A DNA stretch of 64,000 nucleotides from Candidatus Fermentithermobacillaceae bacterium (GCA_018052475.1 JAGPNG010000004.1:31426-95425), one strand, 5' to 3'; shown: positions 34,460 through 42,876, counted from the stretch's first letter. A program made the numbers and translations. The notes: generated by a model not told the origin, from the letters alone.

Positions 34460-34873
34460 CTAACTGTCCACACAAGACCTCCTTTTCCGTTCACTTTCTG
34501 TTTTCTGCCGCCTGTGAACTCCGGCGGCACAGTGGGGACAGTATTTCGCCCGGTTGGATTTGGGGACGAACACTCTGCCGCAGACCGCACAGCGTTTCAA
34601 GTCTTTATCCTGGAAAATCTCCGCTTCCAGCGTCCCGTCCAGCGGCAAAACCGCCCAGCGGAACCACTTACAGCAGACCGAGAAAGAAACCGTCTGCGGG
34701 CAGGCGCAGGCGTCCCCGTCGTCAAGGGCGATACAGTCCCCGTCAGCGTAACAGCAGCACTCCCGGCGTATCAGGCTGGCCGCCTGTTTCCTCTGTGCCG
34801 GTGTCATGCGGTAAAGGGAACCGTCCGGCCTGCGTTCCAGCGGTGGCAAGTCTTTATAGGGGTTATCTCTCAT
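34460..34873 (-). CDS. Cysteine-rich VLP domain protein
   Basis: 137 residues from the ATG at 34873 (GGAGGGAACGC upstream). A proline-rich N-terminus (MRDNPYKDLPPLERRPDGSLYRMTPAQRKQA) precedes a cysteine-rich core, CCCYADGDCIALDDGDACACPQ...CCKWFRWAVLPLD, and a zinc-finger-like CAVCGRVFVPKSNRAKYCPHCA. It matches the Cys_rich_VLP family found almost only on conjugative and mobilizable elements of Firmicutes. Its molecular role is unknown. The frame is open to 35068 but that portion spans hairpins and reads in all frames, so it is not taken as coding. Confidence 0.8.
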   Translation of the reverse strand: MRDNPYKDLPPLERRPDGSLYRMTPAQRKQAASLIRRECCCYADGDCIALDDGDACACPQTVSFSVCCKWFRWAVLPLDGTLEAEIFQDKDLKRCAVCGRVFVPKSNRAKYCPHCAAGVHRRQKTESERKRRSCVDS

Positions 34874-34967
34874 GCGTTCCCTCCATTTTTCACTTTTGCC
34901 GTTCGCCCCGAAAAGGCTTCCTGCCCCATTCCTGCGGCGTGTTCCGGCGTTGGCACGCTCCCCACAG

Positions 34968-35014
34968 CTTCGGGACAAGTTGTCCCGAAGTGACCTCTGG
35001 ACAAAGTGTCCAGA
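34968..35014. other. Two adjacent perfect hairpins in the element
   Basis: CTTCGGGACAA G TTGTCCCGAAG (34968-34990) and TCTGGACA AAG TGTCCAGA (34996-35014) lie 5 bp apart in a 365-bp stretch between the VLP and DUF3795 genes. No T-run follows either. All three minus-strand frames are open here, so coding cannot be assigned. They could be regulatory structures or protein-binding sites. Confidence 0.45.
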
Positions 35015-35238
35015 AGTTGGCTCCTTGCGGTGCTTCCCCTGCCGGGGTATTCCTTTTCGGACGGTCATTTGGTTTTCAAGGTGCAGCTCATCGATGAACT
35101 ACCCTAAGTCTACACCTAAATGACCGCCCATCCCGTATATCCGAAAGGTAGGAAATCCGCCCAAAAAACTGCCTATTTCCAAGCTCTCGGAATTGTGGTA
35201 GAATGAAAGAAACGATAAGCTGACAAGGAGGGTGAGCC

Positions 35239-35417
35239 ATGAAAATGCCAACAGAAAAAATTGATACGGCTATGTTTGCCCCCTGCGGCATGAACTGTTT
35301 GGTTTGCTATAAACATTGTTATCATAAAAAACCGTGTGCCGGTTGCTTAAACAGTGATATAGGAAAGCCGGAGCACTGCCGTAAATGCAAGATAAAAGAT
35401 TGTATCAAGGGCAAAGG
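35239..35417 (+). pseudogene. 5' part of DUF3795 gene, interrupted by an IS21 element
   Basis: Sixty codons from an ATG after AAGGAGGGTGAGCC, with the cysteine-rich start MKMPTEKIDTAMFAPCGMNC, CYHKKPCAGC and CRKCKIKDC typical of DUF3795. The IS inserts after GGCAAAGG. In the present form translation would run five more codons and stop at TAG. Joined to 38181 onward, the frame continues as CIKGKGLSYCFECTDYPC, giving about 137 residues, the normal DUF3795 size. Confidence 0.85.
35410..35417. repeat. 8-bp target site duplication, left copy (GGCAAAGG)
   Basis: GGCAAAGG at 35410-35417 abuts the left end of the IS (TGTGTTCG...), and the identical GGCAAAGG at 38173-38180 abuts its right end (...CGAAAACA). 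An 8-bp duplication is within the range known for IS21-family elements. Confidence 0.9.
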
Positions 35418-35518
35418 TGTGTTCGTCAAGTAGAAAGTGCATAAAAAGGGCCCCGAGAAGTACATAGTCTGGTCAGCACCAGCATGGTTGGTTGCCGAGC
35501 CCTTTTGGGGGCCCAACG

Positions 35519-35620
35519 CTGTACTTTTGGCGAGCCTTTTACTGGCCCGGTTCTGCGTTTTTGGGGACCTTTTTGGAGATCCAATTCTGCATTTTTGGAG
35601 CGCCTTTTGGGGACCTTTTC
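35519..35620. repeat. Three tandem 34-bp subterminal repeats in the IS21 left end
   Basis: CTGTACTTTTGGCGAGCCTT at 35519, CTGCGTTTTTGGGGACCTTT at 35553 and CTGCATTTTTGGAGCGCCTT at 35587 repeat with an exact 34-bp period. A related ATGCACTTTTGGAGACCTTT lies inside the right end at about 38128. IS21 elements bind transposase at repeated end sites, so these are likely IstA sites. The remainder of 35418-35791 holds no gene. Confidence 0.65.
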
Positions 35621-35791
35621 AGAGGCCCACCATGTGCTCTGCTTCCAAGCTGAGCATATCACGCCATGCGGTAATGAAATTCAACGGCCTGCCATCCTCT
35701 CCAGACATGAGCCACGGATTGTATGCAGGGTCATTTCCGTCAGCAATCCATTTGCGGAGGCGGCACTTTTCTTCGGCGGTCAAAGCAGTAT

Positions 35792-36547
35792 TCATCGGGT
35801 AGCTCCTTTCTTGGATTTCTGGCGGAGCATGGACTGCGTAAGCCGGTAGCTCTCACCAGAGAAAATGCAAATATGAGAATGGTGGATGAGCCGGTCAATC
35901 AGTGCTGCGGTCAAGCGGTTGTCCCCAAAGACCGTGTTCCACTGAGAGAACTCCAGATTGGATGTAATAATCAGACTTTTGCGCTCGTAGCAATCCGAGA
36001 CCACTTGAAACAGCAGCTCGGCAGCGTCCTTGTGCAGCGGTACGAAGCCAATCTCGTCAAGCACAATCAGCTCCACCTTTTTCAGCGTCCCCAAGAAATT
36101 GTTCAGCGTACCACGGCTGTTCTTTTCCAGCAGGATGTTAGCGAGGGCTGCGGCGGTAAAGAACCGTACCCGCCGTCCCTCTTGGCAGGCTTTCAAGGCG
36201 AGGGCAGTTGCCAAATGTGTCTTGCCGGTGCCAACAGCACCCATAAAAACGAGGTTTTCTTTTGGCGCAAGGAACTGTAAATCTTCCATGTACTCCCGCG
36301 TCAGACCAACAGGAAGCTCAAGATCAGATTTCCACTCAAAGTCATCCAGCGTTTTCAGCACTTGGAATCCGGCTGTCTTCACCATGCGGTTAATGCGGTT
36401 GGCTTCTCGCTCTCGCATCTCCACCATCAGAAGGTCGGTCACATACTGTTCGGGGCTCATGTACTCCACGGAGCGCCATTCTTTTGCCAAACCACCGAGT
36501 TTCAGAGTCCGCATCATCTGCTCAATCTGTTCATCCATGAGCCTCAC
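35792..36547 (-). CDS. istB: IS21-family helper ATPase IstB
   Basis: 251-residue AAA+ ATPase that activates the IstA transposase and marks target DNA. Walker A GAVGTGKTHLATAL near residue 96, Walker B LIVLDEIGFVPL, sensor-like SLIITSNLEFSQWNTVFGD and DRLIHHSHICIFSGESYR, all typical of IstB. N-terminal helices (MRTLKLGGLAKEW...) match the family. It overlaps istA by 17 bp. Length is normal and no frameshift is seen. Confidence 0.95.
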   Translation of the reverse strand: MRLMDEQIEQMMRTLKLGGLAKEWRSVEYMSPEQYVTDLLMVEMREREANRINRMVKTAGFQVLKTLDDFEWKSDLELPVGLTREYMEDLQFLAPKENLVFMGAVGTGKTHLATALALKACQEGRRVRFFTAAALANILLEKNSRGTLNNFLGTLKKVELIVLDEIGFVPLHKDAAELLFQVVSDCYERKSLIITSNLEFSQWNTVFGDNRLTAALIDRLIHHSHICIFSGESYRLTQSMLRQKSKKGATR

Positions 36548-38036
36548 CTCCCGCCGTCAAACCATCGTAGGCCGAGAGGTTGGGGTTGTAGTTCAGCGCA
36601 GGGGCATTGGAAATCATCTTCAGCGGTTCAGGCCGGTATTCTTTTTTGGCAATCATGTAATAGCATTGCCGCATACTGTCGGCATCGGTGCGGCCATTCA
36701 TTCCAGCAAGCTCCAAAACATCGTCGCAGAGGGCAGCGTTGCCATCACGAACAATCTCACTCAGAAGCTGCAACGCATTCTTTCGGTCTTTGCCGCGGCT
36801 CTGCTCCAAGTGCTGCTGCCACGGCTGCGGCATCTGGTGGAAAAACCGAGTATGCTCAATGGCTCCCGGCTTCTTGCACAGGGTAGCCACATACTGAGTC
36901 CAATCATAGATTTCTTCGTTGGAGCCATAGCAACGCCGGTACTTCCCAATGGGCTGGTGGTCATGGAAGAACTCCACATGGTCATAGAAAATCTTTGCCT
37001 GCACGGTTTCTCCGTACAGAGAAGGAGCGAGGCCGTACTTGTTGGTGTCAATCACAGCGAAGCCGTATTTGTTCACCGCCATGCTCTCGTAGCGGAACAC
37101 CGGAAACGGGTACTCCGGTAGTGCCAGAAGGCTGTCCTGCTCCTCAAGCCACAACTCCTGTATGGAGACCTTGTACTTGTAGTGGGTGCGCTCGGCGTCC
37201 TTCTCGCACCAATCCCAAAGGCTTTCGTTGACGTCCTCAAAAGAGGTAATGGTCGGCACCGGCACAAAAGCATTTCTCCGGCTGTATCCAACCTTGTTCT
37301 CAACATTGCCTTTCTCGTTTCCAGAGCGAGGATTGCAGAAATCCGCCTGAAAGCGGTAATGCAGCTTGAAGCGCATAAAACCGTCTGACAGAACACGCTC
37401 TGTACCTTCTAAGACCTGGGCCACAGCGGTCGTCATATTGTCAAACCGCAGCCGGGGAGGAACGCCACCAATATGCTCAAAGATGCGCTGCATCCCCGTC
37501 AGCAGGCACTCCTGGTTCTGCGAGGGGAACGCCTGCGTGTAGCCCTTGTTGGAATTGGGAAATGAGATTGTGAGGGCATAGGCGTTGTGTTCCTCCTGCT
37601 TGGCGTCGTAATAGATAAACTCGCCAAAGTCCACCTGTCCGCAGCCGTCAGGGTGTGCAAGCGGTAAATATCCTTCGGTGGCCGCTTTCATCACAAACTT
37701 TTTCTTGCGGACATATTTCTTCACGCTGGAGTAGCTGCCGGGAAAACCACATTCGTCCCGCAGCCTGTCGTAGATCCGCTTCACGGTATGGCGCTGCTTC
37801 CGTGGAATCTTGCGGTCAGCCTCCAGCCACGCATCAATCGTAGGAATGTAAGACTCCAAAACCGGATAGCTTGTTGGCTCGATATTCGGCAGGTCGTCGT
37901 TGCTCCAGTCCTCCTGATACGCATACTTCCGGACTGTGCGGTAATTAAAGCCTGTGGCATTTGCAATTTCAAGCACACTTTTATCTTCCACTTCGTAGAG
38001 ATGCTTGATATACTCTTTCTGAGCCATTTTCAACAC
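36531..38036 (-). CDS. istA: IS21-family transposase IstA
   Basis: 501 residues. N-terminal HTH (VLEIANATGFNYRTVRKYAYQEDW), then an rve/DDE catalytic core: first Asp in GCGQVDFGEFIYY, second in RLRFDNMTTAV, Glu in GNEKGNVENKVGYSRRNAF, and a C-terminal beta-barrel (DTNKYGLAPSLYGETVQAKIFYDHVEFFHD). It breaks and joins DNA at the IS ends. The start lies 136 bp inside the right end. Intact. Confidence 0.95.
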   Translation of the reverse strand: MLKMAQKEYIKHLYEVEDKSVLEIANATGFNYRTVRKYAYQEDWSNDDLPNIEPTSYPVLESYIPTIDAWLEADRKIPRKQRHTVKRIYDRLRDECGFPGSYSSVKKYVRKKKFVMKAATEGYLPLAHPDGCGQVDFGEFIYYDAKQEEHNAYALTISFPNSNKGYTQAFPSQNQECLLTGMQRIFEHIGGVPPRLRFDNMTTAVAQVLEGTERVLSDGFMRFKLHYRFQADFCNPRSGNEKGNVENKVGYSRRNAFVPVPTITSFEDVNESLWDWCEKDAERTHYKYKVSIQELWLEEQDSLLALPEYPFPVFRYESMAVNKYGFAVIDTNKYGLAPSLYGETVQAKIFYDHVEFFHDHQPIGKYRRCYGSNEEIYDWTQYVATLCKKPGAIEHTRFFHQMPQPWQQHLEQSRGKDRKNALQLLSEIVRDGNAALCDDVLELAGMNGRTDADSMRQCYYMIAKKEYRPEPLKMISNAPALNYNPNLSAYDGLTAGGEAHG

Positions 38037-38172
38037 CTTCCTGTTACCTCCTTAGTCTTTCACAAACTAAGGGTAACTTTTATTTGAGGTGCTGACAATG
38101 GCTCCTATTTTTGCCATCATCCGCTATGCACTTTTGGAGACCTTTTTCTGCATTCCTATTTTACCGAAAACA

Positions 38173-38415
38173 GGCAAAGGACTGTCCTATTGTTTTGAGT
38201 GTACCGACTACCCTTGCAAGCTGATAAAAAACCTTGAAAAAAGCTACAACAAAAGGTATCATACGAGCCTCATGACGAATAGTGAGTTTGTTCGCCAGCA
38301 CGGTTTGGAAAGGTTCATGGAACAGCAGAAAGAGAAATATACTTGTTCAAAATGTGGGGGTATCATTTCTATCCATGACAGAGAGTGTAGCGAGTGTCAA
38401 GAAAGCATGAAATAA
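38173..38415 (+). pseudogene. 3' part of DUF3795 gene after the IS21 element
   Basis: Resumes with the second copy of GGCAAAGG in the same phase: GLSYCFECTDYPCKLIKNLEK, then a C-terminal zinc-ribbon-like CSKCGGIISIHDRECSECQESMK. The joint is in frame with the 5' part, so precise loss of the IS and one target copy would restore the gene. An ATG at 38089, in the IS end, could in principle start a short product, but no ribosome binding site is seen. Confidence 0.85.
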
Positions 38416-38434
38416 GCATAAGGGGGTGTGCGAA

Positions 38435-39235
38435 TTGGCGTTGACAATACAGGAACGCTTAAAAGACCTGCGTGTAGAGTGCGGCCTGACATTGGAGCAG
38501 CTTGCAGAGCAGACACATCTCTCTAAATCTGCTTTGGGTAGTTATGAAGCGGACGATTTTAAGGACATCAGCCACTATGCCCTTATCAAGCTGGCGAAGT
38601 TTTACGGCGTGACCGCTGATTATCTGCTGGGATTGACCGAAACAAAAAATCACCCAAACGCTGATCTTGCAGACCTGCGTTTGAGTGATGATATGATTGA
38701 ACTATTGAAAAGCGGACGGCTGGATAATTCCCTGTTGTGTGAGTTAGCAACACACTCGGATTTCCCCCGGCTCATGGCTGAACTTGAAATCTATGTAAAC
38801 GGCGTAGCGACAAAACAGATACAGGGTGCCAATGCCATTGTAGACGCTATGAGCGCAACCATTATGAAACGGCACAATCCCGGTTTGACCGACCCGCAGT
38901 TAAGACAGCTAATTACCGCCCACATTGACGAGGACAGTTTTTGCCGCTACGTGATACAGCAGGATATAAACAAGATAGCCCTTGACCTGCGGGAAGCCCA
39001 CAAGGACGATTTTTTCAGCGTCCCGGAGGATAACCCGCTGAAAGGATTTTTACAGGCCGCAGACGAAGCCGCCAGCGAGGACGGCGACCCGGAGCAAGCG
39101 TCTTTGGCGTTTATCTGTAAACGGCTTAAATTGAATTTGAAGAAGCTGTCAGAGGACGAAAAGAAGTGGCTGAAAAAGATTGCGGAGAAATCGGACTTGC
39201 TGAAAAATCCAAACCCACAGCGGGGGCGAAAGTAA
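38435..39235 (+). CDS. XRE-family transcriptional regulator
   Basis: About 266 residues. The N-terminal HTH_3 domain is LTIQERLKDLRVECGLTLEQLAEQTHLSKSALGSYE...YALIKLAKFYGVTADYLLGLTE (residues 1-68), followed by a long helical C-terminal domain of a kind common in element-borne regulators. TTG at 38435 after AAGGGGGTG is preferred over GTG at 38426, which overlaps the site. It begins 19 bp after the DUF3795 stop, so both would be one operon. It may control integrase or mob genes of the element. Confidence 0.8.
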   Translation: MALTIQERLKDLRVECGLTLEQLAEQTHLSKSALGSYEADDFKDISHYALIKLAKFYGVTADYLLGLTETKNHPNADLADLRLSDDMIELLKSGRLDNSLLCELATHSDFPRLMAELEIYVNGVATKQIQGANAIVDAMSATIMKRHNPGLTDPQLRQLITAHIDEDSFCRYVIQQDINKIALDLREAHKDDFFSVPEDNPLKGFLQAADEAASEDGDPEQASLAFICKRLKLNLKKLSEDEKKWLKKIAEKSDLLKNPNPQRGRK

Positions 39236-39314
39236 AGGGATAAATCGGGATTTGACGAAGGCGTGTATATGAAAAAGTAACTTCCAGTTTGCCAGAGAAA
39301 GGTATGGTGAGCGA

Positions 39315-39524
39315 ATGAGAATATTATACGAACTTTCATGGTTATGGGAGACGCTGGTTATTGCGCTTGCGGTTGCGGCTGTTTGCGTGATTTGTGCCAT
39401 GCTAATCTGTAAGGCAGTAAAGAAGAACCTCAGCAAAAAGACGGCGGCAGTTATCGGCGCAGCAGCGTTTGCGGGCGCTGTTTTGGCAGTCATTGTGATT
39501 GCCCGGACTCCGATGCCGCTTTGA
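39315..39524 (+). CDS. Small two-helix membrane protein
   Basis: 69 residues with hydrophobic helices at about 11-32 and 43-64 joined by a basic loop (KAVKKNLSKKT). A GGTGAGCG precedes the ATG. It follows the XRE regulator on the same strand by 80 bp. It resembles small membrane proteins of mobile elements but no named family is recognised. Confidence 0.5.
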   Translation: MRILYELSWLWETLVIALAVAAVCVICAMLICKAVKKNLSKKTAAVIGAAAFAGAVLAVIVIARTPMPL

Positions 39525-40143
39525 TTAAACGGGATGCTTGATTGTCTGTGCATAAGTACAACTTCAAGTTTATCGAGGAAATAGCAAAGCCAGTCGAGCC
39601 AGTCAACGGTCAAGATGAACGGTGCATTTCATGCGCCGCCGTTGACAGTCCCGCCCGACTTTGCTAAAGGATAATCAAGGCGGGAAAGCCCTAAAATGGC
39701 TTTCCCGCCCATTCAGATTTTGAGAAAACGAGAGCCGCCGCAATCTTCTGGCCATCGTGACCACAAGCGGCAACATCGGGGCAAGCTGTCCAAACTTTTA
39801 CGGGGAACGATGGACGGGGACTTTCATATACGCCCTATCTGCTGTTGAAACCAGCCCCTCATTTGTGGCAGCACCCGCCCACAAATCCAAGCCTGTTTTC
39901 CTGCCGCTTCAAATGCCCTTGCCCTATCCGGCGGCAATGGCGTTTTCACGGCAACGCAGACAAAGCGTATAACACACTACACTTTGCGAGCAAAGTCGTG
40001 TGCCAAGGGGCAAGCCCCTTTGGAAACCCCTGACAACAAAACAGGCTGAATATCCCGCACTTTCCCGGTGCTTGATACTCAGCCTTTATTTGTTGTCAGC
40101 AGCCCCCGTTTCGTGGTCTGCGTGTAGTTCCTTGTAAACTGAC
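39525..40143. other. Non-coding right end of the mobilizable element
   Basis: No credible gene. It holds a 12-bp perfect stem (GGCGGGAAAGCC/GGCTTTCCCGCC, 39679-39709), and a larger inverted repeat 40031-40098 with arms TGACAACAAAA.CAGGCTGA and TCAGCCTTTATTTGTTGTCA that could end transcription leaving the element. The attachment site is at the far right. Confidence 0.5.
40120..40143. other. Right attachment site and inverted terminal repeat
   Basis: GTGTAGTTCCTTGTAAACT at the right end is the inverse of AGTTTACAAGGGACTACAC at the left end, with one mismatch, and is followed by G and the core dinucleotide AC (40142-40143). The dehydratase-activator coding frame resumes right after it. Confidence 0.75.
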
Positions 40144-41688
40144 CTAAGCGGAGTGCTAGAAAACATACTTGAAAATGATATCCAAGAAGTAGTCCTTACC
40201 TCCTGCTGCGATAGCGTGTGCCGCCTCTATGATGTACTCAAAGATAGAATCGAATTCGCGTACATACTTGCCCTGCCGTCAAAGAATGACCCCCTTGCTG
40301 TCGATCTTTTCCGCAAAGAAATAGAGCGATTCATTCAAGCCTATCAAATGTTTAAGGGCAAGTCCTTTAGTATGGAAAACTTGCTGAAGGTTTTACAAAA
40401 AAAGAAAGATAACCCGTCAAAGTCCCATGATATATCCCAAAGCATAGCCATATTAGGCGCCAGACTCGACGATGAAACAGTCGAAAGAATAAGGGAATCC
40501 TGCACCAAAAACATCGTGGATTTGACTTGTACCGGTCAAGAAAGGGTTTTTGATATCGACGCGAATTCCGACGTGCTCGCCTTGTACGCACAAAGCCTCC
40601 TCAACTTTACACCTTGCATGAGGATGGCCCAAGATCGCGAGCAACTCATCAGTCAAGATTTCCTAGGAGTTATATATAACACCGTGAAGTTCTGCGACTT
40701 CTATTCGTATGAATACGCTCGACTCAATAACACGGCCGGTGTCCCACTACTTAAGATAGAAACCGACCACACAGATTCTAACAGTGGGCAGATATTAACT
40801 AGGATCGAGGCTTTCTTGGAGTCCACGGGCACAAAAAGAAATCCCAACAACGCCGAGTTGGCTTTCCGAGCCAACGACGAAAAAGATACAGTACACAAAA
40901 GCGGGAACCTAATGTACACAGCAGGAGTGGACTGCGGATCTACCTCTACTAACGTAGTCATAATTGATGAAAAGAAAACCATCGTGTCATACGCAACCAT
41001 CCCAACCGGACCCAAGCCCATCGAAAGCGCCTCCAATTGCTTTAGAATCGCGTTAGATAAGGCGGGACTCGATGAGAAAGATATAATCCACATAGTCGCA
41101 ACAGGATATGGCAGAATCAGCATACCCTTTGCCGACAGAATCGTAACCGAAATCACATGCCATGGAAAGGGCGCGTTTTTCCTAGACAGTTCCATAAGAA
41201 CAGTCGTCGATATTGGCGGACAAGATAGCAAAGTGATACGCCTTGATGATAGAGGAAGAGTCTCGGACTTTGTCATGAATGACAAGTGTTCTGCGGGAAC
41301 CGGCCGGTTCTTGGAGGTAATGGCAAGAACCTTGGGTATCTCACTAGATGAAATGGCCTGCATATCTACTCCTTCAAAGGAGGACATTGCTATAACGAGC
41401 ATGTGCACTGTGTTTGCCGAATCGGAAGTCATCTCGCTGATCGCTCAGAACAAGGATGAAAGAGACATAGTCTACGCGCTTAACAAGTCTATCGCATCGA
41501 AAATAACCTCGCTGATCGACAGAGTAGGAAGAAAAAGCAGGTACATGATGACAGGAGGAGTCGCCAAGAACCAAGGGGTGGTAAGAATCATAGAAAACAA
41601 GCTCAAGGAGTCAGTAGTAGTCCCTTTTGAACCGGAGGTGGTTGGGGCTTTAGGAGCGGCCCTGATCTCGCTTGAAGATATGCGATGA
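40144..41688 (+). pseudogene. 3' part of dehydratase subunit fused to HgdC/BadF-type activator ATPase
   Basis: 514 codons continuing the gene begun at 30764. Up to about residue 290 of the restored protein it is an HgdB-family subunit (VVLTSCCDSVCRLYD, FTPCMRMAQD, LLKIETDHTDSNSGQILTRIEAFLE). From about residue 305 it is an activator: GVDCGSTSTNVVIID phosphate-1, VDIGGQDSKVIR, CSAGTGRFLEVMAR and SMCTVFAESEV, the two cysteines that bridge one [4Fe-4S] cluster between two monomers, and MTGGVAKNQGV. The activator uses ATP to drive an electron into the dehydratase. A GTG at 40153 might allow translation of this fragment, leaving the activator domain intact, but the dehydratase half is incomplete. 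Confidence 0.85.
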
Positions 41689-41826
41689 ATCTCCCTATAC
41701 GCTCGGCTCTGGGTCAATTGAATCCTAGCCTGGATCCTAAACTAGATCCGAGCATAGATCCGAGCACAGGTCCCAGATTGATTTATTCTGCCTGAATCGT
41801 CGGGATCATCTTCGTCACAGACTATG

Positions 41827-42876
41827 TTACTCGCCTGAGACATCCTTGACCTCTACCTTCTCCAAGTCGGGCACAAGGTGGACCCAGATTAGCCCATCGT
41901 CCAAGATGGGATCTTCGCCTCCTATGTAGAATTTAAGCGGTTCTTTGAGGGATGGTTTTTCCCAAGTCCCTTCTGCCATAACTCCATTTGAAAAGAACAA
42001 GGCTTTCCCTTCTCCTGTAACATCCATGTCGATTTCAATGAGCTTTCCCACAGGATAAGTGGTTTTGACTTGTAGAAAGACCAATGCCTTCGGCGAAATA
42101 ACTTGACCATCATCTCCTAGATGATCTTCTCCATTTATACATCGACGGTAACCCGACTCGTCGTAGTAGTACTCAACCAAATCCGGGTACCTAGGGTTGT
42201 TTGAGAACTGGTATGCGACGTAATGTGCCGGGGTACCAAGAAGAGTGCCCTTCTGAGAGAAAATCGGCATTGAGACTTCGTAGCCTCTTCGCTTAGCGCC
42301 ATCCGCCAATTTATCGGTCGATGTGTAAAGATTGTCGGGTGCCGATCTATCACTGCTACGCCAAAAACACTCACCCGCAGTATATATCTCATCCAAACTA
42401 TGTATATTCTGTGTTCGTATAATCTCGAAACTATCAGCTGAACCTCCGCAGTGCGCATATGGCGCCCCATATCCAGCAGCTACTTGCACTAAAGGCTTTC
42501 TGGCACTGCGCACCGGCCCTATCTTTTCCACCTTCCGACTGAATCCGGCCATGAGCCGTGTTATACCACCCTCAGCAGGCGCTTCAAAGACGATGGTTGC
42601 TTGTGACAACCCTGATTGCGGCCTCGCGCTAGGGTTGTTGCCGATGCTCACGAAAAACAACCCTTCCAGCAAATCCTCTTCTGGGGTATTAGGCTCGTCA
42701 ATGACCGGGCCCGGATTCGACCCCACATCTGGCGTTGGATCCTCGATATTTCCTTGAGGAGTACACGCCGCAAAAACCAGGGAAAACCCGACAGCAAACA
42801 GCAAAAACTCATAGATAAACAGCCCGCCAAGTCGCCCCGACCGCGACTTTGCAACACATCCACCCTTGCATCTCAT
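41827..42876 (-). CDS. DUF3048 domain lipoprotein (YerB-like)
   Basis: 349 residues from the ATG at 42876 (CAAAGGAGAATGGTCA upstream). An N-terminal hydrophobic segment ends in a lipobox-like VFAAC, predicting a lipid-anchored surface protein, followed by a Pro/Asp/Asn linker. The body has DUF3048 features: FVSIGNNPSARPQSGLSQATIVFEAPAEGGITRLMAGF, KIGPVRSARKPLVQVA, and the C-terminal domain GTWEKPSLKEPLKFYIGGEDPILDDGLIWVHLVP. Relatives in Bacillus are membrane-associated and of unknown function. Monocistronic. Confidence 0.85.
   Translation of the reverse strand: MRCKGGCVAKSRSGRLGGLFIYEFLLFAVGFSLVFAACTPQGNIEDPTPDVGSNPGPVIDEPNTPEEDLLEGLFFVSIGNNPSARPQSGLSQATIVFEAPAEGGITRLMAGFSRKVEKIGPVRSARKPLVQVAAGYGAPYAHCGGSADSFEIIRTQNIHSLDEIYTAGECFWRSSDRSAPDNLYTSTDKLADGAKRRGYEVSMPIFSQKGTLLGTPAHYVAYQFSNNPRYPDLVEYYYDESGYRRCINGEDHLGDDGQVISPKALVFLQVKTTYPVGKLIEIDMDVTGEGKALFFSNGVMAEGTWEKPSLKEPLKFYIGGEDPILDDGLIWVHLVPDLEKVEVKDVSGE

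Larger units (their letters stand above)
35418..38172. mobile_element. Complete IS21-family insertion sequence, 2755 bp
   Basis: Begins TGTGTTCG and ends CGAAAACA, with terminal inverted repeats of about 32 bp matching at 22 positions, TG...CA termini and an 8-bp target duplication. It carries istA and istB in the usual overlapping order, both intact. Three 34-bp tandem repeats lie inside the left end and a related copy inside the right end. Everything needed for movement seems present, so it is probably active or was recently. Confidence 0.93.
30908..40143. mobile_element. Integrative mobilizable element of 9236 bp inserted in the dehydratase-activator gene
   Basis: Bounded by 19-bp imperfect inverted repeats and a 2-bp direct repeat. 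Cargo in order: serine recombinase, small protein, MobV relaxase, short RepA_N protein, Cys-rich VLP protein (all minus strand), DUF3795 gene interrupted by an IS21 element, XRE regulator and small membrane protein (plus strand). There is no type IV secretion gene, so transfer would need a helper element. The gene set is like that of mobilizable elements common in gut Clostridia, and the codon choice (many GGC/GCC/CAG) looks more GC-rich than the flanking host genes. The host repeat family is absent inside. Recent arrival is inferred. Confidence 0.88.

Noticed and set aside
34873..35068. N-terminal extension of the Cys-rich VLP gene
   Set aside because: Reads through two perfect hairpins, all three frames are open, and a good ribosome binding site sits at the ATG at 34873.
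38089..38172. Start of a 108-codon DUF3795-like gene inside the IS end
   Set aside because: The first 28 codons are IS21 terminal sequence; homology begins exactly at the target duplication, so this is the interrupted gene's 3' part.
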